Shown here: positions 7,114 to 16,843 of the stretch, piece after piece
Layout: every line of letters begins with the position of its first letter
How positions within the stretch are numbered: position 1 is the first letter of the stretch
Source: Accumulibacter sp.
GTDB lineage: Bacteria > Pseudomonadota > Gammaproteobacteria > Burkholderiales > Rhodocyclaceae
Length of the DNA: 33,739 nucleotides
Assembly (NCBI GenBank): GCA_031257115.1
Contig: JAIRPF010000175.1
Coordinates: 1 to 33,739, forward strand
Direction of reading: 5' to 3'
The notes under the pieces: generated by a model
Told to the model about the DNA's origin: nothing
Database searches by the model: none
What the model saw: only the letters and a program-made list of their open reading frames with translations
Translations under genes and position numbers: made by a program

Positions 7114-8826
7114 ATGGTAGCCAACCCCCAACAATCGACCGTCAGCGGACTTGCCCGCGCGCTCGTCCAGGCCGGCAAAATCAAGGAATCGGACGCCGAG
7201 GCGCTGCTGTCTCTGGCCAGCGGCGCCCACACGACGTTCATCGAGCAACTGGTGGCTTCGCAGAAGCTCAAGTCGGCGGACATCGCGCGGTTCGCCTCGG
7301 AGACCTTCGGCTATCCGCTGCTCGACCTCAACGCCTTCGATGGCGAACAAATCCTCGCGACGGCCATCGACCGCAAGCTGATCGCCGCCCACCGCGTCAT
7401 TCCCCTGCACAAGCGCGGAAACCGCCTGGCCATCGCGATCGCCGACCCGACCAACCTGCGCGCGCTTGACGAAATTCGCTTCCAGACGGGACTGGCGGTC
7501 AACCCGGTCATCGCCGACGCGGTCCATCTGGCGGCCCTCGCCGCGAAATTGGCGGAGTCCTCGGAAGAATCGCTGAAATCCCTGTCCGGCGACGAACTCG
7601 AACTCGAATTCGCCGACGAGGAAGGGCCGAAAAAGGCCGAGGAAACCCTGCCCGACATCGAGGACGCGCCGGTCGTCAAATTCATCCACAAGATATTGTT
7701 CGACGCGATCAACGACGGCGCTTCCGACATCCATTTCGAGCCTTACGAGAAAAACTACCGGATTCGCTTCCGCGTCGACGGCACGCTGAAGGAAATCGTC
7801 TCCCCGCCCCTGGCCATCAAGGAAAAGATCGCCTCGCGCATCAAGGTCATCTCGCGGCTGAACATCGCCGAGAAAAGGGTGCCGCAGGACGGCCGGATGC
7901 GCCTCGTCCTGTCGAAGAGCCGCGTCATCGATTTCCGCGTCAGCACCCTGCCGACCGTGTACGGCGAAAAGATCGTGCTGCGCATTCTTGATCCGAGCAG
8001 CGCCACCCTGGGCATCGACATGCTCGGCTACGAGCCGGAGCAGAAGGCGCTGCTGCTCGACGCCATCTCGCGCCCCTACGGCATGGTGCTGGTCACCGGC
8101 CCGACCGGATCGGGAAAAACGGTGTCCCTCTACACCTGCCTGAACATCCTGAACAAGCCGGGAATCAACATCTCCACGGCGGAAGACCCGGCCGAAATCG
8201 CGCTGCACGGCATCAACCAGGTCAACGTGGACGACCGCCAGGGGCTGACTTTTCCCGTGGCGCTCAAGGCTTTCCTGCGGCAGGACCCGGACATCATCAT
8301 GGTCGGCGAAATCCGCGACCTGGAAACGGCCGAGATCGCCATCAAGGCCGCCCAGACCGGACACATGGTGCTCTCGACGCTGCACACCAACGACGCCCCC
8401 TCGACATTGACGCGCATGATGAACATGGGAATCGCCACGTTCAACATCGCTTCCAGCGTCCTCCTGATCACCGCGCAGCGGCTCGTGCGCAGGCTGTGCA
8501 ACTGCAAGAAGCCGATCGACACGCCGCCGGAAACCCTGCTGGACGTCGGCTTCACGGAAGAAGACCTCGACGGGAGCTGGACCGCCTACGGGCCGGGCGG
8601 ATGCGAACGATGCAAGGGGTCCGGATACAAGGGGCGGGTCGGCATCTATCAGGTCATGCCGGTGACGGAGGCGATCCAGCGCATCATCATGACCAATGGA
8701 ACCTCGCTGGACATCGCCGAACAGGCGCGCCGCGAGGGCGTCAACGACCTGCGTCGTTCCGGGTTGATCAAAGTAATGCACGGATTGACCTCGCTCGACG
8801 AAGTGCTTGGCAGTACCAACGTTTAA
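7114..8826 (+). CDS. pilB: Type IV pilus assembly ATPase PilB
   Basis: The 570-residue cytoplasmic hexameric ATPase powers pilus extension. An N-terminal MshEN/GspE-N type domain (about 1-150) is followed by a short acidic linker and the ATPase core. The core has Walker A GPTGSGKT (329-336), an Asp-box region STAEDP (354-359), Walker B IIMVGE (394-399) and a His-box region TGHMVLSTLHTND (415-427). The zinc-binding cysteines are Cys462, Cys464, Cys497 and Cys500. Length and order match PilB. The ATG at 7114 is the first in frame and gives the usual family length, although no strong ribosome site is visible. It is first of pilB-pilC-pilD. Confidence 0.96.
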   Translation: MVANPQQSTVSGLARALVQAGKIKESDAEALLSLASGAHTTFIEQLVASQKLKSADIARFASETFGYPLLDLNAFDGEQILATAIDRKLIAAHRVIPLHKRGNRLAIAIADPTNLRALDEIRFQTGLAVNPVIADAVHLAALAAKLAESSEESLKSLSGDELELEFADEEGPKKAEETLPDIEDAPVVKFIHKILFDAINDGASDIHFEPYEKNYRIRFRVDGTLKEIVSPPLAIKEKIASRIKVISRLNIAEKRVPQDGRMRLVLSKSRVIDFRVSTLPTVYGEKIVLRILDPSSATLGIDMLGYEPEQKALLLDAISRPYGMVLVTGPTGSGKTVSLYTCLNILNKPGINISTAEDPAEIALHGINQVNVDDRQGLTFPVALKAFLRQDPDIIMVGEIRDLETAEIAIKAAQTGHMVLSTLHTNDAPSTLTRMMNMGIATFNIASSVLLITAQRLVRRLCNCKKPIDTPPETLLDVGFTEEDLDGSWTAYGPGGCERCKGSGYKGRVGIYQVMPVTEAIQRIIMTNGTSLDIAEQARREGVNDLRRSGLIKVMHGLTSLDEVLGSTNV

Positions 8827-8845
8827 CGCACGGAAGGAATGATTC

Positions 8846-10084
8846 ATGGCGACGGCAGCAAACCCGGCGAAGGCCAGACAGCGTTTTGAAACGAAGGAAT
8901 TCACCTACTTCTGGGTCGGCAAGAACAGGGCGGGAAAGATCGTTCGCGGGGAACTGCGCGCGGCAAGCGAGGCGGTCGTCAACGCCACCCTGCGCCGGCA
9001 GGGCATCCTGGTGACGAGAATCACCAAGCAAAGGTTCCGCCGGGGGGGAAAGGTCGCCGAAAAGGACATCGCCCTGTTTACCCGGCAGCTCGCCACCATG
9101 ATGAAATCCGGAGTCCCGCTCCTCCAGACCTTCGACATCGTCGGCCGCGGGCACGACAACCCGGCCGTGGGCAAGCTGCTGCTCGACATCAAGGCCGACG
9201 TGGAAACGGGGATGTCCATGTCGCAGGCGTTCCGCAAATACCCGGTCCATTTCGACGCGCTCTACTGCAACCTGATCGCCGCCGGCGAACAGGCCGGCAT
9301 CCTGGAAACGCTGCTCGATCGCCTGGCGACCTACAAGGAAAAGATGCTCGCCATCAAGTCGAAGATCAAGTCCGCGCTGTTCTATCCGGTGGCGATCATC
9401 ATCGTCGCCTTCATCATCACCGCGATCATCATGCTTTTCGTCATCCCCGCGTTCAAGGACGTCTTTACGAGCTTCGGCGCCGATCTGCCGACGCCGACGC
9501 TGCTGGTCATCGCCATGTCCGACTTTTTCGTGGAGTACTGGTATCTGATCTTCGGCTCGATCTTCGGCGCCGTCTTCCTTTTCTTCTATACCTGGAAGCG
9601 TTCCGAGAAGATGCAGTTCTTCCTCGACAGGCTTTTCCTGCGGCTCCCGATCTTCGGCCCGATCATCACCAAGTCGGTCATCGCCCGCTGGACGCGGACC
9701 CTGGCCACCATGTTCTCCGCGGGCGTGCCGCTGGTCGAATCGCTCGACTCGGTCGGAGGCGCCGCCGGCAATTACGTATACAAGAAAGGCACCTTCCAGA
9801 TACAGGGCGAGGTCAGCGCGGGCACCAGCCTCACCGCGGCCATGCAGAACACCAACCTCTTTCCGAACATGGTCAACCAGATGGTGGCGATCGGCGAGGA
9901 ATCGGGATCGCTCGACTCGATGCTCGGAAAGGTGGCCGACTTCTTCGAATCCGAGGTCGACGACGCGATCGAAGCCCTATCGAGCCTCATGGAGCCGATA
10001 ATCATGGTCGTGCTCGGCGTGGTCATCGGCGGCCTGGTGATCGCCATGTACCTGCCGATCTTCAAGCTCGGCTCGGTCGTCTGA
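8846..10084 (+). CDS. pilC: Type IV pilus inner membrane platform protein PilC
   Basis: The 412-residue protein has two GspF-type cytoplasmic domains. The first contains LFTRQLATMMKSGVPLLQ and the second ARWTRTLATMFSAGVPLVESLD, the classical duplicated motif. Membrane segments are LFYPVAIIIVAFIITAIIML, the stretch starting FFVEYWYLIFGSIFGAVFLF, and the C-terminal PIIMVVLGVVIGGLVIAMYL. PilC couples the PilB motor to pilin polymerisation. AAGGAAT precedes the ATG, 19 bp after pilB, so the genes are co-transcribed. Confidence 0.96.
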   Translation: MATAANPAKARQRFETKEFTYFWVGKNRAGKIVRGELRAASEAVVNATLRRQGILVTRITKQRFRRGGKVAEKDIALFTRQLATMMKSGVPLLQTFDIVGRGHDNPAVGKLLLDIKADVETGMSMSQAFRKYPVHFDALYCNLIAAGEQAGILETLLDRLATYKEKMLAIKSKIKSALFYPVAIIIVAFIITAIIMLFVIPAFKDVFTSFGADLPTPTLLVIAMSDFFVEYWYLIFGSIFGAVFLFFYTWKRSEKMQFFLDRLFLRLPIFGPIITKSVIARWTRTLATMFSAGVPLVESLDSVGGAAGNYVYKKGTFQIQGEVSAGTSLTAAMQNTNLFPNMVNQMVAIGEESGSLDSMLGKVADFFESEVDDAIEALSSLMEPIIMVVLGVVIGGLVIAMYLPIFKLGSVV

Positions 10085-10088
10085 TCCG

Positions 10089-10955
10089 ATGGAAAACTCC
10101 CTCCTGCGGGCGCTGGCCGATCCCGACGTCTTTCCCCCGGCCTGCGGGCTGCTCGGCCTGCTGGTCGGCAGTTTTCTCAACGTCGTGATCCATCGCCTGC
10201 CCCGGATGATGGAACGGGAATGGCAATGCCAGTGCGCGGAACTGCGCGGAGAAGAAGCGCCGCCGGGCGAGGCGCTCTCCCTGGTCAGGCCGCGCTCGCG
10301 CTGCCCCGCCTGCGGCCACGCGATCTCCGCGCTGGAGAACATTCCCATCATCAGCTGGCTGGCGCTGCGCGGCAAATGTTCCGCGTGTCACACGCCCATT
10401 TCCGCCCGCTATCCGCTGATCGAGGCGCTCACGGGGCTGCTGACCACCTTCGCCGCCGCGCATTTCGGCTTTGGATGGAGCGCCCTGGGGGCCATCCTGC
10501 TCATCTGGTCGCTGCTCGCGCTCTCCTTCATCGACTTCGACACGACCTACCTTCCCGACGCGATCACGCTGCCGCTGCTCTGGTGCGGCCTGCTGTTCAA
10601 CCTCTGGAACATCCACGCCAATCTTTTTTCGGCGGTCGTCGGCGCGATGGCGGGTTATCTGGCCCTGTGGTCGGTCTACTGGGGATTCAAGCTGCTGACC
10701 GGCAAGGAAGGCATGGGTTACGGCGATTTCAAGCTGCTCGCCGCGCTGGGCGCCTGGCTGGGCTGGCAGATGCTGCCGCTGATCGTCCTGTTCTCCTCGG
10801 TGATCGGCGCGGCCGTGGGCATTTTCCTCATCGCGCTGGCAAAACGCGGACGTGAAATTCCCATTCCCTTTGGCCCCTATCTCGCGGTCGCCGGCCTGCT
10901 GGCGCTGTTCTGGGGCCGGGAAATCACCCAGCGTTACCTGGAATTCATCTCGTAG
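10089..10955 (+). CDS. pilD: Prepilin peptidase / N-methyltransferase PilD
   Basis: The 288-residue inner membrane aspartyl protease removes the prepilin leader and methylates the new N-terminus. Visible features are the GSFLNVVIHRLPRM motif (27-40) and the zinc-binding pairs Cys72/Cys75 and Cys97/Cys100. The catalytic aspartates are in SFIDFDTTYLPD (146-157) and GYGDFKLLAALGAW (Asp213). The C-terminus has several membrane segments. It lies 4 bp after pilC in the same operon. In many betaproteobacteria coaE and zapD follow pilD; here nhaB follows after 181 bp. Confidence 0.95.
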   Translation: MENSLLRALADPDVFPPACGLLGLLVGSFLNVVIHRLPRMMEREWQCQCAELRGEEAPPGEALSLVRPRSRCPACGHAISALENIPIISWLALRGKCSACHTPISARYPLIEALTGLLTTFAAAHFGFGWSALGAILLIWSLLALSFIDFDTTYLPDAITLPLLWCGLLFNLWNIHANLFSAVVGAMAGYLALWSVYWGFKLLTGKEGMGYGDFKLLAALGAWLGWQMLPLIVLFSSVIGAAVGIFLIALAKRGREIPIPFGPYLAVAGLLALFWGREITQRYLEFIS

Positions 10956-11136
10956 GCTGAAATCGGCATGACGTAACCGGCGAACGCCCTGTAGAATGTG
11001 GGCGACCGCCGGTTTTACGGGAACCCCGCGGACGGAAGACCGCCGCGGGTCGCGCTGGCCGGCCGGAAAGCAATGTCGACCACGACTTGCGCGAAGCATG
11101 ACGCCCATGCGAGCCGCCAAACGCCAAAGGACGCCT

Positions 11137-12603
11137 ATGTTCAAAATCCTTGCCAACAACTTTCTGGGCAAAAACCCGCCGTGGTACAAGCTCGCCATCC
11201 TGTCCTTCCTGATCGCCAATCCCCTGGTGTTCCATCTGGTCAGTCCTTTCGCGGCGGGCTGGCTGCTGCTCGTCGAATTCCTGTTCACCCTGGCGCTGGC
11301 GCTCAAGTGCTATCCCATTCCGTCGGGCGGCCTGCTGGCCCTGGAGGCGGTCATCGTCGGCTTCACCTCGCCGGAGAGCATCTACAAGGAAGTGGCGAAC
11401 AACCTGCCCACCTTGCTGCTGCTCATCTTCATGGTCTCCGGCGTCTACTACCTCAAGGATCTGCTCTTTCTCATTTTCACCCGGGCCTTCGTTTCCATTC
11501 GCAGGAAATCCGTCCTTTCCTTCACCATCGCCCTCATCAGCCTCCTGATTTCCGCCTTTCTGGACGCGCTGACGCTGATGGCGGTCATCACCGCGGTGGG
11601 CTTCAATTTCTCCGCCATCTATCGCGGCCTCAAGAGCCTGGATAGCGGCGGCGGCGAAAACAACCGCCTGGAGGCGCTGGAATACGAGGAATTCCACGGT
11701 TTCCTGCGCAACATCGTCATGCACGGCGCCATCGGCACGATCCTGGGCGGCACCCTGACCGTGGTGGGCGAGCCGCAAAACATGATGATCGGCTCCATGA
11801 TGGACTGGTCGTTCGGGGAATTTTTCGTCCAATGTTCGGTGGTCTCGCTGCCGGCGGTCGCCGTCGGGATCGCGCTCTGCCCCCTGCTGGAAATCTTCAA
11901 ATTTCCGGGCTATGGCCACGAACTGCCGGAAAAAGCACGGCAAATGATCCTCCGCGACTACAGGGAAATGATGCGCCTGGTCAGCAAGCAGACCGTTTTC
12001 CTCTGCTGCGCCCAGGGCATGGTGTTCGTGCTGCTGATCCTGGCGCTGGCTTTCCACGTGGCGGAAATCGGGCTGATCGGCATCGCGGTGATCGTCGTGC
12101 TCACCGCGCTGACGGGAACGACCAAGGAACACGATTTCGCCAGCGCCTTTGGCAGCGCCATGCCCTTCGTGACGCTCCTCGCTATCTTTTTCGCCATCCT
12201 GGCCGTGGTTCACGACCAGCACCTGGTCACCCCGCTGGCGTCCTGGGTCTTCGGCTTCGAAGGCCGGACGCAACTGGTGATGCTCTACGTCGTCAATGGC
12301 GCGCTGTCGTTCGTCAGCGACAACGTGTTCATCGCCTCGGTATTCATCAACGAGATACGCCAGGCTTTCGAGGCCGGCGCCTTCTCCAGGCAATGGTATG
12401 AAAAGCTGGCCGTGGTCGTGAACATGGGCACCAACGTGGTCGCCATGGCCACGCCGAACGGCCACGCCGCGCTCCTGTTCCTGCTCACGTCCTCGCTGGC
12501 CCCGGTCATCGAACTCTCCTACACGCGCATGGTGAAGCTGGCCCTGCCCTACACCGTCGTCATCAGTATCACCGGCGGACTGGCGGTCTACTTTCTGCTG
12601 TGA
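11137..12603 (+). CDS. nhaB: Na+/H+ antiporter NhaB
   Basis: The 488-residue inner membrane antiporter has about 12 hydrophobic segments. Family signatures are NNFLGKNPPWYKLAIL near the start, LEFLFTLALALKCYPIPSGG (allowing for the preceding V), SAFLDALTLMAVI, TLTVVGEPQNMMI, LTALTGTTKEH, SDNVFIASVFINEI and NMGTNVVAMATPNGHAALLF. The open frame extends 47 codons further upstream, but the start MFKILANN aligns with the family start and has AAAGGA before it. It exports Na+ in exchange for protons. It stands alone on the plus strand between pilD and the fmdB-like gene. Confidence 0.93.
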   Translation: MFKILANNFLGKNPPWYKLAILSFLIANPLVFHLVSPFAAGWLLLVEFLFTLALALKCYPIPSGGLLALEAVIVGFTSPESIYKEVANNLPTLLLLIFMVSGVYYLKDLLFLIFTRAFVSIRRKSVLSFTIALISLLISAFLDALTLMAVITAVGFNFSAIYRGLKSLDSGGGENNRLEALEYEEFHGFLRNIVMHGAIGTILGGTLTVVGEPQNMMIGSMMDWSFGEFFVQCSVVSLPAVAVGIALCPLLEIFKFPGYGHELPEKARQMILRDYREMMRLVSKQTVFLCCAQGMVFVLLILALAFHVAEIGLIGIAVIVVLTALTGTTKEHDFASAFGSAMPFVTLLAIFFAILAVVHDQHLVTPLASWVFGFEGRTQLVMLYVVNGALSFVSDNVFIASVFINEIRQAFEAGAFSRQWYEKLAVVVNMGTNVVAMATPNGHAALLFLLTSSLAPVIELSYTRMVKLALPYTVVISITGGLAVYFLL

Positions 12604-12685
12604 CTCCATTTCCGTCTTGAAATCGCGGCGTTCATTCGCATATTGGCGCGTATGGAATCACGGGGCCGCCCCCTTTTTCCGGGTA

Positions 12686-12691
12686 TATAAT
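12686..12691 (+). promoter_or_regulatory. Possible -10 box upstream of the fmdB-like gene
   Basis: A perfect TATAAT lies 27 bp before the fmdB-like ATG. No convincing -35 hexamer is placed 16-18 bp upstream of it, so only the -10 element is proposed. Confidence 0.35.
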
Positions 12692-12718
12692 CAAGAGTTC
12701 TCCAATCGAAGGTATGCC

Positions 12719-12979
12719 ATGCCAATCTACGCCTATCGCTGCGCTTCCTGCGGCTTCACGAAGGATCACCTGCAAAAGCTCGACGACCCCGTGCTGGTCG
12801 CGTGTCCCCAGTGCCACCGGAACACCTACGAAAAACAACTGACCGCCGCGGGCTTCCAGCTCAAGGGAAGCGGCTGGTACGCCACCGACTACAAGGGAAA
12901 AGGCAAGCCGCCGGCCAAGCCCGAAACGCCGCCCGCCTGCCAATGCTGCCCCGGAGCGCACACGTGCGCCGGCAACTGA
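12719..12979 (+). CDS. FmdB-family zinc-ribbon protein
   Basis: This is a small cytoplasmic protein of 86 residues. It starts MPIYAYRCASCGFTKDHLQKLDD, the hallmark of the FmdB (CxxC_CxxC_SSSS) regulatory-type family. Cys9 and Cys12 pair with Cys residues in ACPQCHRNTYEKQLTAAGF, and GWYATDYK is also typical. The tail has extra cysteines (ACQCCPGAHTCAGN). The function of the family is poorly known. In betaproteobacteria it commonly precedes a DUF502 gene, as here, where the next gene overlaps it by 16 nt. The ATG at 12719 was chosen because GAAGG lies before it and it begins the conserved motif. Confidence 0.88.
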   Translation: MPIYAYRCASCGFTKDHLQKLDDPVLVACPQCHRNTYEKQLTAAGFQLKGSGWYATDYKGKGKPPAKPETPPACQCCPGAHTCAGN

Positions 12980-13587
12980 TCAAGCGCTACTTCATCACCG
13001 GCCTGCTCATCTGGGTCCCCCTGGCGATCACCGCCTGGGTCCTGTCGCTGATCGTGGGCGTGGCGGACCAGTCCCTGCGGCTGCTGCCGGAAGCGGCGCG
13101 GCCGCAAAACCTGCTGGGTTTCAACATACCGGGCGCGGGCATCGTCGTCACCCTGGTGGTCGTCCTCGCCACCGGCCTCCTGGCCGCCAACATCATCGGA
13201 CAGCGCCTGGTCGGCTGGTGGGAAAAGCTGCTGGCGCGCATTCCGGTCGTCAACTCCATCTACAACGGCGTCAAGCAGGTTTCCGACACGCTGCTGTCCC
13301 CGTCCGGCGTGGCGTTCCGGCAACCGCTCCTGGTGCAATATCCCCGCCAGGGGGCTTGGACAATCGCCTTTCTCACCGGCGAACCGGGCGCCGAGATCGC
13401 CCGGCGTCTCGACGGCGAACACGTGAGCGTCTACGTCCCGACGACGCCGAATCCCACGTCGGGCTTTTTCCTGATGTTCCGGAAGGACGAAGTCATCGCG
13501 CTCGACATGGACGTCGACGAAGCCCTCAAATACATCATCTCGATGGGTGTCGTCGCCCCACCCGCCCACACCCCGAAACCGTCCTGA
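12964..13587 (+). CDS. DUF502 family membrane protein
   Basis: This is a conserved inner membrane protein of 207 residues with two N-terminal transmembrane segments (YFITGLLIWVPLAITAWVLS and GIVVTLVVVLATGLLAANII). A soluble domain follows containing GQRLVGWWEKLLARIPVVNS, IYNGVKQV, VPTTPNPTSGFFLMF and MDVDEALKYIISMGVV, all typical of DUF502. The GTG start at 12964 lies inside the fmdB-like gene and has GGAG 7 nt upstream, so translational coupling is likely. The open frame extends further back but out of family. Function unknown; aspS, which usually follows this pair in betaproteobacteria, is absent and a repeat-filled gap follows. Confidence 0.88.
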   Translation: MRRQLIKRYFITGLLIWVPLAITAWVLSLIVGVADQSLRLLPEAARPQNLLGFNIPGAGIVVTLVVVLATGLLAANIIGQRLVGWWEKLLARIPVVNSIYNGVKQVSDTLLSPSGVAFRQPLLVQYPRQGAWTIAFLTGEPGAEIARRLDGEHVSVYVPTTPNPTSGFFLMFRKDEVIALDMDVDEALKYIISMGVVAPPAHTPKPS

Positions 13588-14147
13588 AAGAAAACACCTC
13601 CCAGCCAGCCTGCGGCGTCGCGCCTTGTCATGGCTTTCTTCGACCTTCTCCGGCGCGAAGCGCCGCAAGCCAAACCTCCCTCAAGAGGGAAGTGTCACGC
13701 CGAAGGCGTGGCGGAAGGAGTTAAGCGGTTGGACTTCCGAACGCGAGTGGGAAAACGATGGAGAAGTGAGGCGGTTTAGGACTCAAGAGCCGGATATCGG
13801 GTATCAGACCGCCAAGTCACCTCGTCATTCCCCTGACAAGCCGGAACCCGGTTTCACCGTTGCCCTTGCCACTTCCATCCACACCGTCATTCCCTTGACA
13901 AGCGAGAATGACGGGGCGCCGTTTGTATGTCTGCTTATCCGCGTTTGGTGATTCGACCGCCGAACTCCTTCCGACTTGCGGCGCTTCGCGCCGGGGGCTA
14001 CATTCCTAGGCTCCCGCTTGCGCGGGAATGACGGGGAGTTTCTTTCGCTTTTCGGCGTAGCCGCCGTGCTCGTCGTGGTTGACGCTTTTCGCTCTTGCCT
14101 TTCTCCGTGTTCTCCGTGGTTAACGATTTCCGCTTTTCGCCACACGC
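13588..14147. repeat. Non-coding gap with repeat modules C, B, F, E, A and D
   Basis: No gene is supported in these 560 bp between convergent DUF502 and pnp. In order: module C (GGCGCGAAGCGCCGCAAG) directly joined to module B at about 13651-13735; F and its link at about 13822-13915; module E (the CCGCGTTTGGTGATTCGACC type, reversed) at about 13935-13965; C reversed at about 13977-13995; a module A variant at about 14011-14034; and D reversed at about 14055-14130. The last lies immediately past the pnp stop. Confidence 0.65.
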
Positions 14148-16271
14148 TCATTCCTGCGGCGGCGCGCTTGCGGCTTGTGCGGCGGCTTCGGCGGCGACGG
14201 CTTTCATCGACAGGCGGACGCGGCCTTTTTCGTCGGCTTCCAGCACCTTGACGCGCACTTTCTGTCCTTCCTTGAGGTAGTCGGCGACGGCATTGACGCG
14301 CTCGTTGGCGATCTGCGAGATGTGCAGCAGGCCGTCGCGCCCCGGCAGGACGCTGACGATGGCGCCGAAATCGAGCAGCTTCAATACCGTGCCGTCGTAG
14401 GTCTTGCCGACTTCGACGTCGGCGGTGATCGATTCGATGCGCGCCCTGGCCGCGTCGGCGGCTTGCCCGTTGACCGAGGCGATGGTGATCGTGCCGTCTT
14501 CCTGGATGTCGATCGTCGTGCCGGTCTCCTCGGTAATCGCGCGGATCACGGCGCCGCCCTTGCCGATCACGTCGCGGATTTTCTCCGGATTGATCTTCAT
14601 GGTGTAGAGGCGTGGCGCGTAGGCGGAGACTTCCTGGCGCGGCGCGGCGACGGCGGCCTGCATTTTGCCCAGGATGTGCATCCGCGCTTCCTTGGCCTGC
14701 GCCAGCGCCACTTGCATGATTTCCTTGGTGATCCCTTGAATCTTGATGTCCATTTGCAGGGCGGTCACGCCGCTGTCGGTGCCGGCTACCTTGAAATCCA
14801 TGTCGCCGAGATGGTCTTCGTCGCCGAGGATGTCGGTGAGCACGGCAAAGCGGTTGCCTTCCTTGATGAGTCCCATGGCGATGCCGGCCACGTGCGCCTT
14901 CAGGGGCACGCCGGCGTCCATCAGCGCGAGCGTGGAGCCGCAGACGGAGGCCATCGACGAGGAGCCGTTCGATTCGGTGATTTCCGAAACCACGCGCATG
15001 GTGTAGGAGAAATCCTCGGTCTTCGGCAGGACGGCGATCATCGCGCGCTTGGCCAGACGGCCGTGGCCGATCTCGCGGCGCTTCGGGCTGCCGACGCGGC
15101 CGCATTCGCCCGTGGCGTAGGGCGGGAAGTTGTAGTGCAGCATGAAGCGTTCGCGGTATTCGCCGGCCAGCGAATCGATGATCTGCTCGTCGCGGCCGGT
15201 GCCCAGCGTGGCGACGACGAGCGCCTGGGTTTCCCCGCGCGTGAAGAGCGCCGAGCCGTGCGCGCGCGGCAGCGCGCCGGTGCGGATCGAGATCGGACGC
15301 ACGGTGCGCGTGTCGCGCCCGTCGATGCGTGGTTCGCCGGCCAGGATGCGGCCGCGCACGATGCGCGATTCGATCTCGAACAGCAGATCGCCGATCGTCG
15401 CGGCGTCCGGCGCGTTCTCGCCGGCCGTCAGCGTTTCGACGGCCTTGGCGGAAATTTCGTCGAGGCGCTGCGTGCGCTTTTGCTTGCTGGTGATGCGGAA
15501 GGCTTCCTGCACGTCGGCCTCGACCAGGGCGTTGAGCCGAGCCGCCAGTTCCTCGTCCCTGGCCGCCGGCTCCCAATCCCATTCCGGCTTGCCGGCCTTT
15601 TCGACGAATTCGTTGATCGCGCCCACCACGGCCTGCATCTGCTCGTGGCCGAACACCACGGCGCCGAGCATGACGTCCTCCGGCAGCACGTCGGCTTCCG
15701 ATTCGACCATCAGCACCGCGCCCTCGGTTCCGGCGACGACGAGGTCGAGGCGGCTATCCTTCAATTGCGTGGCCGTCGGGTTGAGCACGTACTGGCCGTC
15801 GATGTAACCGACGCGCGCCGCGCCGATCGGGCCGTTGAACGGAATGCCCGACACGGCGAGTGCCGCCGAGGCGCCGATCAGCGCGGGGATGTCCGGATCG
15901 ACCTCCGGATTGAGCGAGACGACCATCGCCACGATCTGCACTTCGTTGTAGAAGCCGTCGGGAAACAGCGGACGCAGCGGCCGGTCGATGAGCCGCGAGG
16001 TGAGCGTCTCCTTTTCCGAGGGCCGGCCTTCGCGCTTGAAGAAGCCGCCGGGAATGCGCCCCGCGGCATAGGTCTTTTCGATGTAATCGACGGTCAGGGG
16101 AAAGAAATCCTGGCCCGGTTTGACGGTCTTGGAACCGACCACGGAGACCAGGACGACGGTGTCGTCCATCGACACCACGACGGCCGCGTCGGCCTGACGC
16201 GCGATCTCTCCGGTTTCCAGCGTTACCTGGCGCGAGCCGTAGGTGAAAGTTTTTTTGGCGATCTTGAACAT
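14148..16271 (-). CDS. pnp: Polyribonucleotide nucleotidyltransferase (PNPase)
   Basis: The 707-residue phosphorolytic 3'-5' exoribonuclease is central to mRNA decay. Two RNase PH domains are evident (first starts at the N-terminus with [18 protein letters not shown] and [12 protein letters not shown]; second contains [25 protein letters not shown] and [17 protein letters not shown]). A KH domain follows with [16 protein letters not shown], then an S1 domain with [18 protein letters not shown] and [12 protein letters not shown]. The C-terminus is Ala-rich. GAGAGG precedes the ATG. It follows rpsO by 174 bp with a terminator in between, the common rpsO-pnp arrangement. Confidence 0.97.
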   Translation of the reverse strand: MFKIAKKTFTYGSRQVTLETGEIARQADAAVVVSMDDTVVLVSVVGSKTVKPGQDFFPLTVDYIEKTYAAGRIPGGFFKREGRPSEKETLTSRLIDRPLRPLFPDGFYNEVQIVAMVVSLNPEVDPDIPALIGASAALAVSGIPFNGPIGAARVGYIDGQYVLNPTATQLKDSRLDLVVAGTEGAVLMVESEADVLPEDVMLGAVVFGHEQMQAVVGAINEFVEKAGKPEWDWEPAARDEELAARLNALVEADVQEAFRITSKQKRTQRLDEISAKAVETLTAGENAPDAATIGDLLFEIESRIVRGRILAGEPRIDGRDTRTVRPISIRTGALPRAHGSALFTRGETQALVVATLGTGRDEQIIDSLAGEYRERFMLHYNFPPYATGECGRVGSPKRREIGHGRLAKRAMIAVLPKTEDFSYTMRVVSEITESNGSSSMASVCGSTLALMDAGVPLKAHVAGIAMGLIKEGNRFAVLTDILGDEDHLGDMDFKVAGTDSGVTALQMDIKIQGITKEIMQVALAQAKEARMHILGKMQAAVAAPRQEVSAYAPRLYTMKINPEKIRDVIGKGGAVIRAITEETGTTIDIQEDGTITIASVNGQAADAARARIESITADVEVGKTYDGTVLKLLDFGAIVSVLPGRDGLLHISQIANERVNAVADYLKEGQKVRVKVLEADEKGRVRLSMKAVAAEAAAQAASAPPQE

Positions 16272-16351
16272 TATTACCTCTCGATTGGTTCGTTACGCAT
16301 ACCCACGACGCCGGTATGCCATCCATCAACACGCCTTGTCGGCGAAACCAC

Positions 16352-16390
16352 GAAAAAACACAGCGGACAACCCGAAGAGGCTGTCCGCTG
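16352..16390 (-). terminator. Intrinsic terminator between rpsO and pnp
   Basis: On the minus strand CAGCGGACA and TGTCCGCTG form a perfect 9-bp stem extended by GCC/GGG around a TCTTC-like loop. A TG and six T residues follow. It lies 55 bp past the rpsO stop. This is a textbook rho-independent terminator and should set the rpsO:pnp transcript ratio. Confidence 0.9.
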
Positions 16391-16445
16391 CGACGTGTTC
16401 AGAAATATGAAGATAAATCCGGCGCACAGCGGCCCGGCCGGCGAT

Positions 16446-16715
16446 TTACTTGCGCAGCCCGAGGCGCTGGATCAGCGAACGGTACGAATCGACGTTCGTC
16501 CGCTTCAGATAATCCAGCAGCTTGCGGCGGCGGCTGACCATGCGCAGCAGGCCGCGGCGGGAATGGTGATCCTTGACGTGCGCCTTGAAATGCTCGGTCA
16601 GGTCGTTGATACGCGCGGTAAGCAGCGCGATCTGGACCTCCGAGGAGCCGGTATCGCCGGCGGCGCGCTGGTATTCGCTCATGATTTGCGCTTTTTGCGC
16701 AACGGTAATCGCCAT
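16446..16715 (-). CDS. rpsO: 30S ribosomal protein S15
   Basis: The 89-residue protein has exactly the size of bacterial S15. It carries the family stretch [20 protein letters not shown], followed by [21 protein letters not shown] and the end [12 protein letters not shown]. It binds 16S rRNA early in 30S assembly and in E. coli represses its own translation. The start MAITVAQK was chosen because it aligns with the family and has GGAAAGAGAG upstream; the open frame runs to 16904 but through the promoter. First gene of the rpsO-pnp unit. Confidence 0.97.
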   Translation of the reverse strand: MAITVAQKAQIMSEYQRAAGDTGSSEVQIALLTARINDLTEHFKAHVKDHHSRRGLLRMVSRRRKLLDYLKRTNVDSYRSLIQRLGLRK

Positions 16716-16814
16716 GTCAAACTCTCTTTCCTGAAAAACGGCGCCGCCCCGGTTTGATAGAGCCAGCGCCAAATCGATGAAAACACGCCTTTTGCTTGGC
16801 GAAGCAGAAAGCGG

Positions 16815-16843
16815 ATTATAACGCCGCCCCGCGCCGGCGGCAA
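16815..16843 (-). promoter_or_regulatory. Promoter of rpsO
   Basis: On the minus strand TTGCCG (16838-16843) is separated by 17 bp from a perfect TATAAT (16815-16820). The leader would be about 95 nt, long enough for an S15-responsive structure. Confidence 0.7.

Noticed and set aside
6922-8904. Long minus-strand open frame (660 codons) opposite pilB
   Set aside because: Antisense to a certain gene, with shadow-type composition and no recognisable domain.
14175-16757. Long plus-strand open frame (860 codons) opposite pnp and rpsO
   Set aside because: It is fully antisense to two certain genes, is rich in Asp/His/Arg/Gly as expected from GC-skewed shadow frames, and has no family motif or ribosome site.
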